DNA from: Panorpa germanica | Taxonomy: Eukaryota; Arthropoda; Insecta; Mecoptera; Panorpidae | Assembly: GCA_963678705.1 (NCBI GenBank) | Contig: OY783218.1 | Coordinates: 9,248,152 to 9,312,151, forward strand | DNA length: 64,000 nucleotides | Direction: 5' to 3' | Shown: positions 11,493-24,889 of the stretch, piece after piece | Numbering within the stretch: the first letter of the stretch is position 1 | How the letters are laid out: each line of letters begins with the position of its first letter | Notes under the pieces: model-generated | What the model was told of the DNA's origin: nothing | The model's database searches: none | Seen by the model: only the letters and a program-made list of their open reading frames with translations | Translations under genes and position numbers: made by a program

Positions 11493-13544
11493 TTAAATCG
11501 TTTAATTTTTGTTTTCACCTGGACATTTTTTATGAAAATAATCATAATACTTACATTTCATCTTTCTGTGACGAAATTAACGTCCTGGTACATCGTAGAT
11601 AAAGGTCAACTAACGTTTCTTCACAATTATGGTTCTAGCTGAAAAGAGATTCTTCTTTAAATTCTTTAAAAATTAAATTTACATTAAGAAATAATTTATA
11701 AACACAATACTTGGATAAACAATTATAAATATTAGGCCAACTTTAAATAGAATAAATAAGAACGTATAATTTTAAATTAAGAAACATATCATCTCAATTT
11801 TAATTTATATATTTTGAAAATGTGGTTTCTGTGGATATCAAATTTAAAAAAAAAATCTGTTTACCATCTTCTGAAGTTGAGCGCAAATCCACATCACGTC
11901 GCATTCGCATTGCGAAATAATCTAACAGCGCAGCAAGTGAGTAGTATTAGGTATATATGATTAAAACTTTTCAGCCATGATAAATGTTTTTTTATATTAT
12001 TGATTTTTAGAACAGGATATACGGTTTCCAAAATTAAAACTAGAATTTTGGGGACCGTTATGTTACTATGAATTACCAGCCATTGTTTTGTATAAAATGA
12101 ATAGACAGACAGCGATGTATCGTTAGCACTCGAATATATGTCAATAGATGTCAATGATATCAATGTTAAATAGGACAGGAATAACCAAATTTAAACAGAC
12201 GCAGATTTATTAACTATGCTTATGAGAATATTTTAAAAGTTTACCCGTGAAAATATTACGAATATTAATTGAGTTATTTCAATTTGAAGTATATTTTTTT
12301 TCTTTTGCGTTTTTCTCGAAATTACTTTCTTTGAACTTGTCGCCACTATATCTCTAAAACGCCTCATCCGATTATAATGAAAATTACACCATATCTTCTT
12401 TATAGAATTATTTATCGAGTAGCATAAGATTTTTACGATTGGATGCCTCGTTCATTTTTTATTTACCTTTTAAACTTAAAATATGAACAAAAAATCGACC
12501 TTTGTTTTTAAAGTAACTGTCGCATTTCTACAATAAAAACTTAAGCCTTTTCTCCATGCTATTCGATAGATAATGCATTTGTTTACAAGGAAACATTAAT
12601 TTCTTTTATTTTTGGCTATTTCTAAAGATGCTACGATGACGACCATCGATGAGTGTCCCGGCAAACGTGTTTTGCGGAACGGCTTATATCGGCTTATATT
12701 TTTTAATAATTATTTATAGAAATATATTTATAAATGTATATAGTATTTAATGATAATAGAAAATACATTTTGTCTTAACTGTGCGCATACTCAGATACTC
12801 CCATGGCTATTGTTGAAGAGTCAGGTTACTTTTAAGACTCCAACGCACTGTCAGTATATAAATTTACCTTTGTGACATCATTTTGTCTATAAATATCAAT
12901 AAATCAAGGACCATAATATAAAAATGTCCTAACATTCCTTAGTTTTATGTTAACATCATCTAAGTATTTTCTCTTAATTAGCAAACTTCTAATATTATTA
13001 TCACATGAAACTTACTTATTAACTAATTTTATAATTTCCCACGCATAAAATTATCATATAAAGCAATTCGAATGAATTTAAATGAATTAAATAAAATAAA
13101 TATGAATTCTCGGCGAATACTCTTTACTTAGTACTACTCTTAATTGTAACAGCCATTCACCTAAATAATGATACGTTCAACCGAGTCACAATGATTAATT
13201 TAGATGTTATGTAAACATGTTAATTACATTTATATGCTTAATTATGCGTGGCTTAAGCAACAACTACATTGTTTACCATCCGAAAATAATATGCCACATT
13301 TTATAATTAATTTATAAAAGATTTGAAACAGATATGTCTGAAGCGGAGGCCTCGGTAATTGTTTCTTTTTAAGATTTATTTGAGTGCATCAACTTTCAAC
13401 AGTTATTAGCACTAAAAACCAGTTTTATTAGGAATTGTTTTATTAGAAATTCTAAAATTTAAAGAAACGACATTTAAAGTTTATTTTTTAATATAAATTG
13501 TCAATTCCTTTTTATCTAATTTTATTATAACCTCACAATAAGCA

Positions 13545-13720
13545 CTTAACTAAAAATGTGAGTTCTGCCGACTCCAAATAGCAACAGTGTTGGCCGTTAT
13601 TCCTACAGCAACGTCTATTGCGTTCATGAGTATATGTTTTCACTGAACGATCGGTGTTTTATCGACAGACGAGCTTTGTATCAACTAAAGAAATATAATT
13701 TCTTTACATATTTAAAAACA
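13545..13720 (-). repeat. Fragment of the long-TIR element
   Basis: In reverse orientation this stretch matches 19990-20135, sharing words such as ACAAAGCTCGTCTGTCG, GTTCAGTGAAAAC and AACGGCCAACAC. No terminal repeats are kept. The open frame across 13634-13834 falls within this repeat and is not supported as a gene. Confidence 0.7.
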
Positions 13721-15039
13721 GGGATTATGGGATTTAAAATAAAGAGATTAACGAGATTAAGATTGCCCTTTGCTCATTTGTATGACTACCACAGGTGTCG
13801 CTGCATACAGATTCTCTTTGAAGTTTTATTTTGATGCAACCAATGTGGATCTGTGTACGCATACCTCCAGGATGCGTTTGTCATCATTAAACATGTTGAT
13901 TTTCCTAACGTATTAGTAATTAGTTTGATTTATAGCTGCTATTATTGTAATGATACAATCGACAATAAGCTGATGCTTAAAAAGCTATTAAATCGTCGGC
14001 TTTATTAACTAATAAACCCATTTTCTAGCAAAGTAATCAGCACGTTGCAATAGCTGAGCAATATTGCTCTTTCTAATCACTCTAACGCAATTGTGGATGG
14101 GCATGGGCATTCAGTTCGTTGTAAAATCAACGTAACTAGCTAGTAGATGTATGACTGCATGGAAATTACCTACTCTTGGGTAATACTTGTGTTTACTCTT
14201 TGAATGCAGCTAATAATGCACATTATTGCATTTGTAGATTTTGAATTTAGTTAAAAAATCGTAAAATGAAAGTTGATGCAGCGGGATTGATTGCTTATTG
14301 GTAATAGTAAATTTGTATTTGTATTTTGTAAACATATGTACGTGATAAACATATGAGGTGTTTAGAAGCAAAGGGTTGTAAGTGACAAATTTTCACCAGC
14401 GCAAACGATAGAAGATGTACTAAATTATTTAGTGGCACAGTGATTTTACTATATAGCGTGAATTCTAAAACTCACTGAATGAAAACGCTTATACGATCTT
14501 AACTTTAAACTCGTTTTCTGAAGAATTTTACTTTTGGCACTTACATCCCTTTGCATCTAGAGGTCTCATGTGTAGAAATTTGATACGGGTATAAAGAAAA
14601 GCGTTGAAATATGGTTCAAATGCTTGAAAAAGGTTATAAGAGCCGTATAAATCTATGATACGTTAGAGAATTTTATTTTATTCGTTCCTATAAACATTAT
14701 AAAATAATTAGATTTATATGGTACAACTTGCTTTAAACATGAGGCACCAGTGAACTCTCGTAATTGTAACTATAGCTTCTTTACTGTCGCAAGTACATTT
14801 TAACCCAGATCTGTTGTGAGAAGTGATACATTTCTGAGCTCTCTACCCGCCTCTGTTTTTAAATGGCTTGATTCTAATTAATTAATGCAGCTTTAAATTA
14901 AATTTGAATTCTTTAATTAACTAAAATATTAATTCATTACAATTTGGTTGTGAACTGAATTTATATAAAATAGCACTGTACGATGAAAATATCAAATATC
15001 TAGTTATTTTTATTCAATTCAATTAATATTATCAAAGTT

Positions 15040-15425
15040 ATTAACAATTTGAAATAGTCATATTCTTAATTTCTATAAAACGGTGCAATATATCGATAAA
15101 GTTGTCTACTAAAGTTTTAATAGCTTGCTCTATTGTAGGAGATATTAACAATTAAAATAGTCATTTTTTTCGTCCTTTAATTTTTAATTTTTACATTGCC
15201 ATCTATCTCAGCGTAAATGAGATAGCATACTTAACACAGAACTCTTATACATATAACAAATAATGGACCTATCCCTGAATAGTACAGACATGTTACGTCA
15301 TAAATATGGCCGACATCTCTAGCGCTAAAACTACAATTCAAACTTTTAATTACTATATCTCCGTCAACATTTAGATATTTAATAAAATAAAAACGCCAAT
15401 ATACATTTATTAACATCAATTTAAC
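15040..15425 (-). mobile_element. Decayed MITE-2 copy B
   Basis: The segment follows the MITE-2 order in reverse: AATATATCGATAAAGTTG, the GGAGATATTAACAATTAAAA core, then TATGGCCGACATCTCTAGCGC and the CATTTATTAACATCAATTT end. Both terminal repeats are lost. It carries the extra AGCGTAAATGAGATAGCAT module also present in the copies at 32737 and 42708. Confidence 0.75.
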
Positions 15426-16025
15426 AAAATAAAAATGACATGAGTTCACAAACCCAATAAATAATTCATTTCCTTCCTTATCTTCTTTCCTATTACCATT
15501 TGCAACGTTTTTAAACAAGAGAAGTGTAACAGAGATGCAGAATCAAACGTCAAGTTGACGTCTACAATTATTGAGCGGTAATTCAAATTTGAATCTCCCG
15601 CTTATACAATTTTCTGACATATTGCATAACAAAGATCTATATGTTTCTGTGTTGCCATATAGTGTGGTGTTAACTGAATTAGTACCTTATGAAACCGTAA
15701 GTAATTGGTGGCACTACTGTCGTAATCCTCTTTACTTAGCGAAGTTATTTATTCAATGAATGCTTAGTAGTAATTGTGCAATGATATTTTATTATTTACA
15801 TATAAAATTAAAAGTCATTATCGAATGAAGTCAAGTAAGACAACTTTTTGCTACTTGATCCATTGATTATGGTAAAAGTAAAGGTTAAACACTTAAGGAT
15901 GTTAAAATTGACACTAAAGATGTTCGATGATGTTATGTGGTGGTAAGAACCGCTATAATGACATTGATTACAAGTGATTACTATGAAAATCATATTCCGT
16001 GAAGCGTAAATGCGTGATTATCAGA

Positions 16026-16662
16026 ATGGGCTTGTGTCCTCATTTTTTAGTGGTCACTTTTTCAATTGTTGATTGAAATTGATGTTAATAAATGTGTATT
16101 GGCGTGTATATTTTATTAAATATCTAAATTTTGACGGAGATATAGCAATTAAAAGTTTGAATTGTAGTTTTAGCGCTAGAAATGGTCGGCCATATTTGTA
16201 TGACGTGAAATGCATTTTAACGTCAGTTATTTGTTGAGTAGGTCGGTGCTGTGGTAATGTTCTGTAGCTGTTGGTAGTCAAAGAATCAAGTCAAATCAAA
16301 GAATAATAAGTTTTTATTTTATTTAACCCTGCTAAGGCAGACATAATATTGAAATTTGATTGTTCCTTGAAATAGCTGTAAATAATATTTGATATTTTGA
16401 TATATAAATATATATAGCAGCGATTTATGATCTGTAAGGCTGATAATCTTACACAAGGATTGTGATGTCACATGCACTTGGAATATGTACAACGTTGAAT
16501 CCCTTTAATAATTAAAGAGACAAAATGACTTTTTTAATTGTTAATATCTCTTAACATATAAGGATTAATTAAAAAATAATTGAACATTTGAGGTTCTAGT
16601 AACCCACTTTATCAATATATAGTACACCTTTATAGAAATTAAGACGTAGGACACAAGCTCAT
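16026..16662 (+). mobile_element. MITE-2 copy C
   Basis: Complete copy from ATGGGCTTGTGTCCTCAT to GGACACAAGCTCAT. Only one mismatch is visible in the terminal 14 bases. It faces copy D (17495-18122), which lies 830 bases away in the opposite orientation. Confidence 0.9.
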
Positions 16663-17494
16663 TACGATCAATATCTTGTTAAAAATAGTTGAAATAATAT
16701 GATTTACGTTAGAATTCGTAATTTTTATGGAAAAGGTAAACTATTTTACATTAATTAATCAATAAAATATATCTATCCCACAAAATATGGATATTTCCTT
16801 ACATTCGCGTTTTATTGCGTATTCAAATACACAAAAGCGTAGATTTACTTTTCAATAAGCAGTAAAATAAGTCACAAAACATTGTATAAATTCTATGTAA
16901 CTTTTGTTACGTTAAATAAACCTTTAATATCAATATATTGTACAGTTTTCTAGAAATGAAGACATAAAAACAAATTTATAACATTCTACAGATGATTAAT
17001 AGAACTAGATATGTAAATTAATTTAAATTAATAATTATCTAAGTACACCTCTGGTAAATGTCACTTATTACCTCGCGTAATTAATGATGCATGGATCAGC
17101 ATGAGACGCGACCTCGTGGAGCATCTTCTTTATTACACAATTACAAGCAACTTGTTAATTTTACTTTCATTTTCATGATTCTATTATGGTCATATTGATT
17201 ATGATGAACTACGAGTAGTCGTAAATGGCGCTGCCTGCCTGGCGTGTCGTAGACAAGGCAACTAGACATTGAGACGATAGACGATAGAGCAATCAGTTGT
17301 GGTGATGCTTATGGTACATATGTTCTCATAAATATAAAACTGTTCTATAAACAGTGGCATGCAAGTACTCTTAACAGTAGGTTCATTACTGATGCTAACT
17401 ATACTAAAACCATACTAAATCATACTATACCATACTAAAAATATACGATACCATACTAGAACTATACTAAAATTATTGCAATTATTTTTATTCA

Positions 17495-18122
17495 ATGGGC
17501 TTGTGTCCTATGTCTTAATTTCTATAAAAGTGTACTATATATTGATAAAGTGGGTTACTAAAACCTCAAATGTTCAATTATTTTTTAATAACTCCTTATA
17601 TGGCAAGAGATATTAACAATTAAAAAAGTCATTTTGTCTCTTTAATTATTAAAGGGATTCAACGTTGTACACATTCCAAGTGCATGTGACATCACAACCG
17701 CTGCCAACCTTACAGCTCATAAATCTCTGCTATATGTATTTATGTATCAAAATATCAAATATTATTTACTGCTATTTCAAGGAACAATAAAATTTCAATA
17801 TTATGTCTGCGTTAGCAGGGTTAAATAAAATAAAAACTTATTATTCTTTGACTTGACTTGATTATTTCGACTACCAACAGCTGCAAAACATTACCACAGC
17901 ACTGACCTACTCAACAAATAACTGATGTTAAAATGCATTTCACGTCATACAAATATGGCCGACCATTTCTAGCGCTAAAACTACAATTCAAATTTTTAAT
18001 TGCTATATCTCCGTCAACATTTAGATATTTCATAAAATAGACACGCCAATACACATTTATTAACATAAATTTTAATCAACAATTGAAAAATCGATCTCTA
18101 AAAAATGAGGACACAAGCCCAT
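17495..18122 (-). mobile_element. MITE-2 copy D
   Basis: Complete copy from ATGGGCTTGTGTCCTATG to GGACACAAGCCCAT. Together with copy C it forms a very large inverted repeat inside the first intron of the ZP gene. Confidence 0.9.
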
Positions 18123-18129
18123 TCGTAAT

Positions 18130-18470
18130 ATTATAGAACGGTAGAAATAGTCATTTTTGACACTTTAAAAATGAAAGGGGTAAATATATACAAAAATACT
18201 TGTTAACCTCTTCCTCACTAACATTGCCATCTCGTTTAAACAAGAGAAGTGTAAAAGAGATGCTGAATTAAACGTCACAACACTAACAGCTGTTACTGCA
18301 ACCCATAAAGCTTTCAAATAATGACGTGGTGTACAACGATAAATAAATTCGAAGTCAAAAATATGGCCAACAATTAAGCGGTAAAACGAAATGCAAATTT
18401 CTTTCACAATTTTTGGATATTTAATAAGAGAAAAACGACGTACCATATGAATAGCATATAATTCAATAAA
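18130..18470 (-). mobile_element. Old MITE-2 relative
   Basis: Directly beyond copy D, words shared with degraded copy B (AAACAAGAGAAGTGTAA, GAGATGC, CAAACGTCA-like) and the general order of MITE-2 are still visible. Terminal repeats are gone. Frames here are not supported as genes. Confidence 0.5.
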
Positions 18471-19530
18471 AAATTAAAAACACACCGCTAACCAAGTTTT
18501 TTGGGGTCTGTGTTCGAACTTAGTCCGCTTCTGCACATTCTAAGAGTATACTTCAGGTTCAATTGTTGATATTTTATTACCCGGAAACGATAAAGTTATT
18601 GATGTCATTTTTTTCTAATAATAATAAAATAATGAACAATAATTATAATGTTAATAATGCACTGTACTTCATAAACTTCATTTTAAAAGAATAATGTCCA
18701 CACTTTAAAAGCCTTAGATGGTATAGTTTGTACCATAGGTTCCGATTCCGAATATCATAGGCAAATAATACGTCATTTTAAAGTTGGTGACGTCACTTTT
18801 GGATCTTTCCAAACTTTCTTTTATATGTTTTATAACAGGCTGCATAATTAGTCACCCACAACATCTTGCGTTTTGTTTTGAATCTTTATTATGTGACTTT
18901 CAAAACGCAAACAATAGCATTTTGTTCCTACAAAGTATTAGCTTATTATTTTCTTTTCATAAAATCATAATCACGAGTATTTGAATTTTTCATCCGCTTT
19001 TGTGTTTACGTTGCAAGTCATTCTATTCTACATTGTGCAATGTTTCCAACTCACGATCTGTCAATAATGAATAGGGTAGTTGATAAAAACGTTAAATTAA
19101 AAAAAAAAAACTGCGAATATGCTGACTCAAATCCTTTCCAATTTATTGGAATTAATAATTTTTCTAAATAAAATTACACACGACATTTTCGACAAAACAC
19201 AATTTCTATGACCTATCAATTCCAATTTGAACAATTCATAATTTTGCGAAAATTTACTTTAATTTGAAATGCAACTGAATATAATTTTGCTATATAACAT
19301 AGTATAGTATGAGCCAAACTAGAGTAATAATTTTCACAACATTTTAGATTCTAATCCCAGCGCCATCATCGCATGTGGTGCACCCCGGCACATCACCAAA
19401 TAGCTGAAAAAAAAAAAATTGTGAAAAGATATTATCTCTTTTGTTTTAAAAAAGTTTTTACTAGGTGAAACAAAAAAATTGCTACCTATCCTTAGAGCAT
19501 GTATATATGGAGTGTGAATAGTATCTTTCC

Positions 19531-20256
19531 TATTTGTTCTCTATGCGCATGCGTCGAAAGTGACAGTTGTCTAAATATAATAAATATTAATATTCTATCT
19601 TAATATATATAAATTACGTGTCACTGTGTTGTCCGCTATGGACTCCTAAACTACTTAACCGATTTTAATGAAATTTGTACACCGTGTGCAGTTTGACCCA
19701 ACTTGACAGATAGGATAGCTTACATCTCAATTTATTTATCTTATTGCTAATTATTTGTCTATTAATTATCTGTATATGACATATGACATCGGGCGACGAT
19801 GATGGCGACATCTGTTGACTAGACTGAGTAAATATTCTGTTGAGTAAATCGAAATCTGTTGACTAGATTGAGTAAATATTCAATAGATGGCGCTATGTAA
19901 TGTAATATGACAAAAACGTTAGTCACAGCAACGCGTGGCCGGGACAGCTAGTTAAGATATAATAAATATTAAATATGTAAAGAAATTATATTTCTATAGT
20001 TGGTACAAAGCTCGTCTGTCGGTAAAACAGTGATCGTTCGGTGAAAACCTATACTCATTAACGCCACAGATGTCGATGTAGGGATAACGGCCAACACAGT
20101 TGATATTTGGAGTGAAAGGAACTCACGTTTTTAGTTATATTTATTACATTATTCTACATCAATATAATGTCATATTTATCAACTGTCACGTATTATATCT
20201 AGACAACTCTGACTTGACAACTGTCACTTTCGACGCATGCGCATAGAGAGCAAATA
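19531..20256. mobile_element. Element with 41-bp inverted ends, split by a Helitron
   Basis: The left arm 19531-19571 and right arm 20216-20256 are inverted copies with a single mismatch over 41 bases; both include CTCTATGCGCATGCGTCGA. The interior 19990-20135 recurs at 13545-13720. A Helitron-type insert occupies 19598-19951, close to the left arm. The family is not recognised; no transposase frame was seen. Confidence 0.8.
19598..19951 (+). mobile_element. Non-autonomous Helitron
   Basis: The insert starts TCTTAATATATATAAATTAC and ends GGCCGGGACAGCTAG, giving a TC start and CTAG end, and lies between host A and T, the insertion rule of Helitrons. The phrase GACTCCTAAACTACTTAACC and GATTTTAATGAAATTTG near the start are typical of insect Helitron 5' regions. 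The sub-terminal hairpin is weak. No Rep/helicase gene is present. Confidence 0.7.
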
Positions 20257-20319
20257 AGATTATATACCTTTCTCTCTCGCACACATTTTGGACACACTTT
20301 CAGGTCGAGCATTCTCTCT

Positions 20320-20321
<2 letters not shown>

Positions 20322-20402
<81 letters not shown>
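20322..20402. repeat. TA dinucleotide microsatellite
   Basis: About 40 uninterrupted TA units. Such a tract can extrude as a cruciform and is prone to length change. It lies just right of the long-TIR element. Confidence 0.98.
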
Positions 20403-20403
<1 letters not shown>

Positions 20404-22404
20404 TAAGGACCTACCCAAAATGCATCGAATTTCTTTCTAATGACTAATTTCTTTGACTAATTTACTACAAGTAAAAAAGTACGAATGTGATAATTCAAAT
20501 AACGTTTGGTATTTTAAAATAATAATTAATGAAACACGTCAGATCGTAATAATTGGTCGCACATTAAAGAAATGTAACCTTTCTCAAAATAATTTCGTAA
20601 TACGTAATGGAATTTCTCTTTAAATTTCTTTTGTTAAATAATCCATAAGGTCGATGGTGTCTGCATCAAATACCACGGCATCGTCTCACGCCGCCTTGGC
20701 TCGCGTTTACATTTATTGACACTCCAGCTCTGCGTGTAACCTCTTGACCTTTCTGCAAGAAGTTGTTTGTCAAGATGACCGTAATGGGTCACGAACCGAT
20801 TGAAAGACAAAGACAAAAGTAATCACATATCTTAATTTTGATTGCGAAATGTTGTTTTTCTAGCTGCAGTGTACTATATATAGTATAAGAGCAGGGATTA
20901 TCAAACTTCCAGAGTTTACAAGCCATATTGTGGTATTGAAAGGCCGCGGGACCTATTCCCGCTGCTCCTGTATAAATTTGTTGATAATTTATTAAGTTAT
21001 TCCAACGCAGCTGTCACTTTTTATACGATGTTCTCCGCGAAAATGATTTATTCGTTGACAAAGAAATATCCACGGAAGAAACTTTCTTTCACTTGATACG
21101 AGTATTAACGCTAACCAAATATTAGCTCAATGTAGTGTTTAACATTCCTCTCATGAGTGCTGTTATTTACGTAACTTTATTAGTGAATTTTAATTAACTA
21201 ATTATAATTTAATTATAGAGAACTACACTATTTGCAAGTAAAAACAAAATGAACGCACTCGGTAAATGTTGTGTTAAATATACGTTTATTTTAATATTAA
21301 AAATGACGTTATGCAAAGTGTCACGGGTTTCAAGATATCTGTTTTTGATAAATTCAAATAATGTGTCTTAAACCTTATTCCCATTCATCGTTTTGATATT
21401 TAATTTACTGTTTTTATTTAATATTGTAAGCTAGATTTTAGTTTTCGTTTAAGTATTCCTTTTCACAGTTGTGTTTTAATTTATGTTTAGTTAATTTAGT
21501 TGGTGCGTATGCATAGTCAGTAATATAACTTTTGATGTGAAATAATTAAAATTGCTATTTTTAATAACAATTTCTAATAGAAATTGTTTTCACTTCTATA
21601 TATTTTTCAAAAACTGACATTCAACTTCTTTTAAAAGTAAATCATACTGCATTTTGACAGAAGTTTTTCTTAATTTAATATTTTTAATTTAAGAAATTGG
21701 ACCTTGTAAGGTTCTAAAGAACACTTAAAAAATAAATTAAATTAAAAATGTTACTGTGAATGACTACGCGTATTGCCATATGCTAAACAACTTAAATTAA
21801 AGCAGTGAGTGGGAAGGATACTTTATTCTCAATTTATTTTATATACTTTTTTTCAGTATCACACTTATTGGCTTCCCACAAGCTAATTTAACGGTTCATT
21901 GTCTTGCATTATTAGTCTTTCACCTTGCTAGCTTACTACACTTGCTATGTGTTACATTTTTTACTTGGATATGTTCACATATCTTTTATAAATACAATAT
22001 ATAGTTTATAAGGATTAGAATCGTAAAAAATTGTTTCTGAATTATCTGAGTTCTAAGAACAACCTATTTTTATCTTTAGAATGATAAATAAACCTTTTCT
22101 TGAATTATTAGAGTCACAAAGCGACCTTTCTAAGGCAGGAAACCTATGCTGGTAAAAGCAAGACATTAAATAAGATATCTGCAGATTCTTTTGTTATAAC
22201 AAAGATGCAACAAACTTTTTGTATGAGTCTAAATATCTACAAAAAGGTTTTCTTATGATTCTGTTGATAATAAACTATGCAATATATTTAAATAAATTTT
22301 AAGTGCATTAACGGTTTTTGACAACTTTAAAGTTACGGATACCATTTCCTCAATAAAATATTTGATAAACTACGCTTTGGAGCTTTTAACGGAATCGTTG
22401 TCTT

Positions 22405-22520
22405 ATCCGGTCATCAATTCCCACACTCGACGGACGGCAGACGACGACCGAACGACGCACGCAGACCGTGAAGCATGGACATGAACCACGTGCAGATATT
22501 ATTGCAGCGCGTTCACATGA
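22405..22520 (+). promoter_or_regulatory. GC-rich leader-like patch in the ZP intron
   Basis: The patch is full of CGAC/GACG words (for example GACGGACGGCAGACGACGAC) and is followed by ATG at 22474, in a locality that is otherwise more than two-thirds AT. Such CG-dinucleotide-rich runs are common in insect 5' leaders. It lies 2.4 kb upstream of the ZP coding start, so it may be an alternative first exon. No clear TATA box or matching donor was found, so the call is weak. Confidence 0.25.
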
Positions 22521-22954
22521 CTTTGCAGATTTTTATTTCGGATGTTGCTACATCTGTTGTTCATGGATAGTGAAGATGAAACAACTTTCTCTATTCAAGC
22601 ATAGAAATGCATACAACGCCAAAACGGGAAGCCATTGTACTACAATTAAATACAAGTATAATCATTTATCTATGTTGTAAAACAAGTATATACTTGCAGA
22701 CATACAAAGCAGAAGCTACATAGCTACATATAGCAGATAGAACATAAAGTAGAACTAGATTACGTAGCATATATACAGAGCCGCAGTCAGGACATGAAAG
22801 GCCTTGTATTTTCACTAAATAAATTTGAATTTAGTGTGAGAAATTTACTTGACCCGAGAAGATATGACTTTACACTGGATAAAACTATCGAAATAACGGA
22901 GCCGGATTTAAATTTAGCCCGTAGAAGAGCGCCTCGATAAACAAATCACTAATA

Positions 22955-23196
22955 CCCAGTAAACAATTTGGTGAAGTGTCCTATTTTGTGACGTTTCTAT
23001 CACTATTGTGCTTCAATTATAGTTCGCATCAACTTTATCTTCATTTGTATTCTGGCAGATGGAGTGATTTCACCATTTGTAGCCGATAACATAGACATTT
23101 CATATGAACGATTGTGACAAACTGTACACTTTCATGACAAAAAAATCATACGCACCTTTAATATGATATCGGAGTGACTCCAAAATGTTTACTGGG
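22955..23196. mobile_element. MITE-1 copy, uninterrupted
   Basis: A 242-base copy from CCCAGTAAACAATTTGG to AAAATGTTTACTGGG. It retains both ends and gives the intact reference for the interrupted copy at 767-1620. Confidence 0.9.
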
Positions 23197-23825
23197 ATTG
23201 CTAGCCTCAAAATCAGTCGAAAAAATAATAAAAGTTAGACAAAAATAAAATACATATTTATTTTCAAAAGGGAGTTGCGCCACTGCACTTTTCTAAATGC
23301 ACTTGCACAATTTTTATATAAATTTGTTCGGTTGTAGTAGTACTAGGTCAAGTTCGATTGTTGCTCGATGATTCTTCTAAGAAATAGATTAACTCTTGAA
23401 CTGTGGAAAGAGTGACTTGTATGACCCAGAGTAACATCGTGCAAAAAATGATCATCACGACAACGGCGACATGGAGAAGCCACTTTCACGTGGAGCTACA
23501 GGTTACGTTGAACCACGGACAGACAGACAGATAAAATACAAAAACATCGTTAATAGAGAATCACAACTCACGAGTACTCCAAGATAACAAGCAACAATTA
23601 TTATAAAAACCTTTACATTTGACCTTCAATTTTAGATACTTAACGTGACCTTTTGGGAAAAGTTTCCAGGAATGGTATATTGAGAAATTCATGAGGAATC
23701 GAATGAGGTATCTCACGAAATTTTACCTTACTCCACTTCTGAGATATGTTGATTTTTATAAAGTCCTGTAACGGGTTCTGGATAACGTTAAGTACCGAAA
23801 TTATCGTTAAGTTCTTTTAACAATA

Positions 23826-24032
23826 ATGGGCTTGTGTCCTATGTCTCAATTTCTACAAAATTGTACTATATATTGATAAAGTGGGTTACTAGAACCTCAA
23901 ATGTCCAATTATTTTTTAATAACTCCTTAGATGTTCAGAGATATTAACAATTAAAAAAGTCATTTTGTCTCTTTAATTATTAAAGGGATTCAACGTTGTA
24001 CACATTCCAAGTGCATGTGACATCACAATCCT
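23826..24032 (-). mobile_element. Truncated MITE-2 copy E
   Basis: The copy starts with an intact ATGGGCTTGTGTCCTATG end and stops after CATGTGACATCACAATCCTT, about one third into the element, where sequence leading into a MITE-3 copy takes over. This gives a chimeric repeat junction. Confidence 0.85.
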
Positions 24033-24069
24033 TGGTTTAACTTATTTACGGTTAAAGTTATAGTACGGT

Positions 24070-24661
24070 TTTAACTTATTTTTTTTAAATTTATTTATAT
24101 TATTGTACAACATATTAAGTTTATTGTGTGAAAATTTGAAGTCGATTGGACTAAAACTGTCGGAGATATAGAGTTTTAAGTCTTCACCTCTCTGGTCTGA
24201 TTTCGTGTTACTTTGAAAGTTTTAAATGCGGTTTTTCACACATAGCTTTTTTAGAGTCGGTGCCCTCTCTAGCTCAAAATCTACAGGACTGATTCTTTTG
24301 AAATTTTGCTTAAATGCCGAGTTTTTTTTAAATTTTTTCTGAAAATTGAAAAATCAATAAAAGAAAAAAACTCGACAGCGTTACCTGCAGAAACTTATCA
24401 ACTAATGAAATCATTTTGGTTTTTCAATTTTAGAAAATCCAGTGATGAGATATGAGTGGCACCACAAAGTTACTTTTTTTTGTGACGTCCGCGGAGATTT
24501 GCTGTCAATGCCTCATTTCTTGATATTTATTAATGAAAATTTCATAACGTATTTTTCAAATATCATTTTATCATGTAGTAATTATAGAAATAATTATATA
24601 TTAACTGTGTCGTCAAAAAACATTATCGAAAATATGCTTCTTTTTTATCGTTTTCTTTAAC
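24070..24661 (-). mobile_element. MITE-3 copy b
   Basis: Reverse copy of the 44458-45182 element, with some internal loss near 24300-24370. On the plus strand 24442-24660 it keeps a 72-codon frame containing FFCDVRGD and SMPHFLIFINENF, closely related to the frames in copies a and d. Confidence 0.8.
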
Positions 24662-24889
24662 TAAATATATATTTGTAAATGTAAGGTATATATATGGTTA
24701 GTGCTTAAAATAGTCGAAATTAACGGCAATCAAATAGATTAAACCACAAAAGTCGCTAATAACTTTAACGACATGTATTTGTCGCCACTGTGCACGTTTC
24801 ATATTTCTCAATGGTTATATGTAGTCTTATAATTCCAGTGTGCTCCCAGCCTTACACTTTTGCTAATTACCTGTTTCTTTCTTTCCAGA

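Larger units (their letters stand above)
10610..24888 (+). other. Long first intron of the ZP gene, filled with repeats
   Basis: The stretch starts with donor GTGAGT and ends with acceptor TTCTTTCCAG. It holds MITE-1, MITE-2 and MITE-3 copies, a Helitron in a long-TIR element, a TA microsatellite and a tRNA-like SINE head, each listed separately. Between them I see no conserved coding exon. Around 12290-12720 a repeat-like stretch contains CTCATCCGATTATAATGAAA, reminiscent of Helitron 5' regions. The patch 20640-20810 is GC-richer but unrecognised. Confidence 0.45.

Noticed and set aside
12290..12720. Second Helitron in the ZP intron
   Set aside because: The 5'-like phrase is present but no CTAG end or A/T insertion site could be identified.
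15231..15518. 95-codon minus-strand frame
   Set aside because: It lies largely within decayed MITE-2 copy B and shows no domain.
19340..19400. Possible second SINE with GATTCTAATCCCA word
   Set aside because: No A box at the right distance and no repeat partner in the window.
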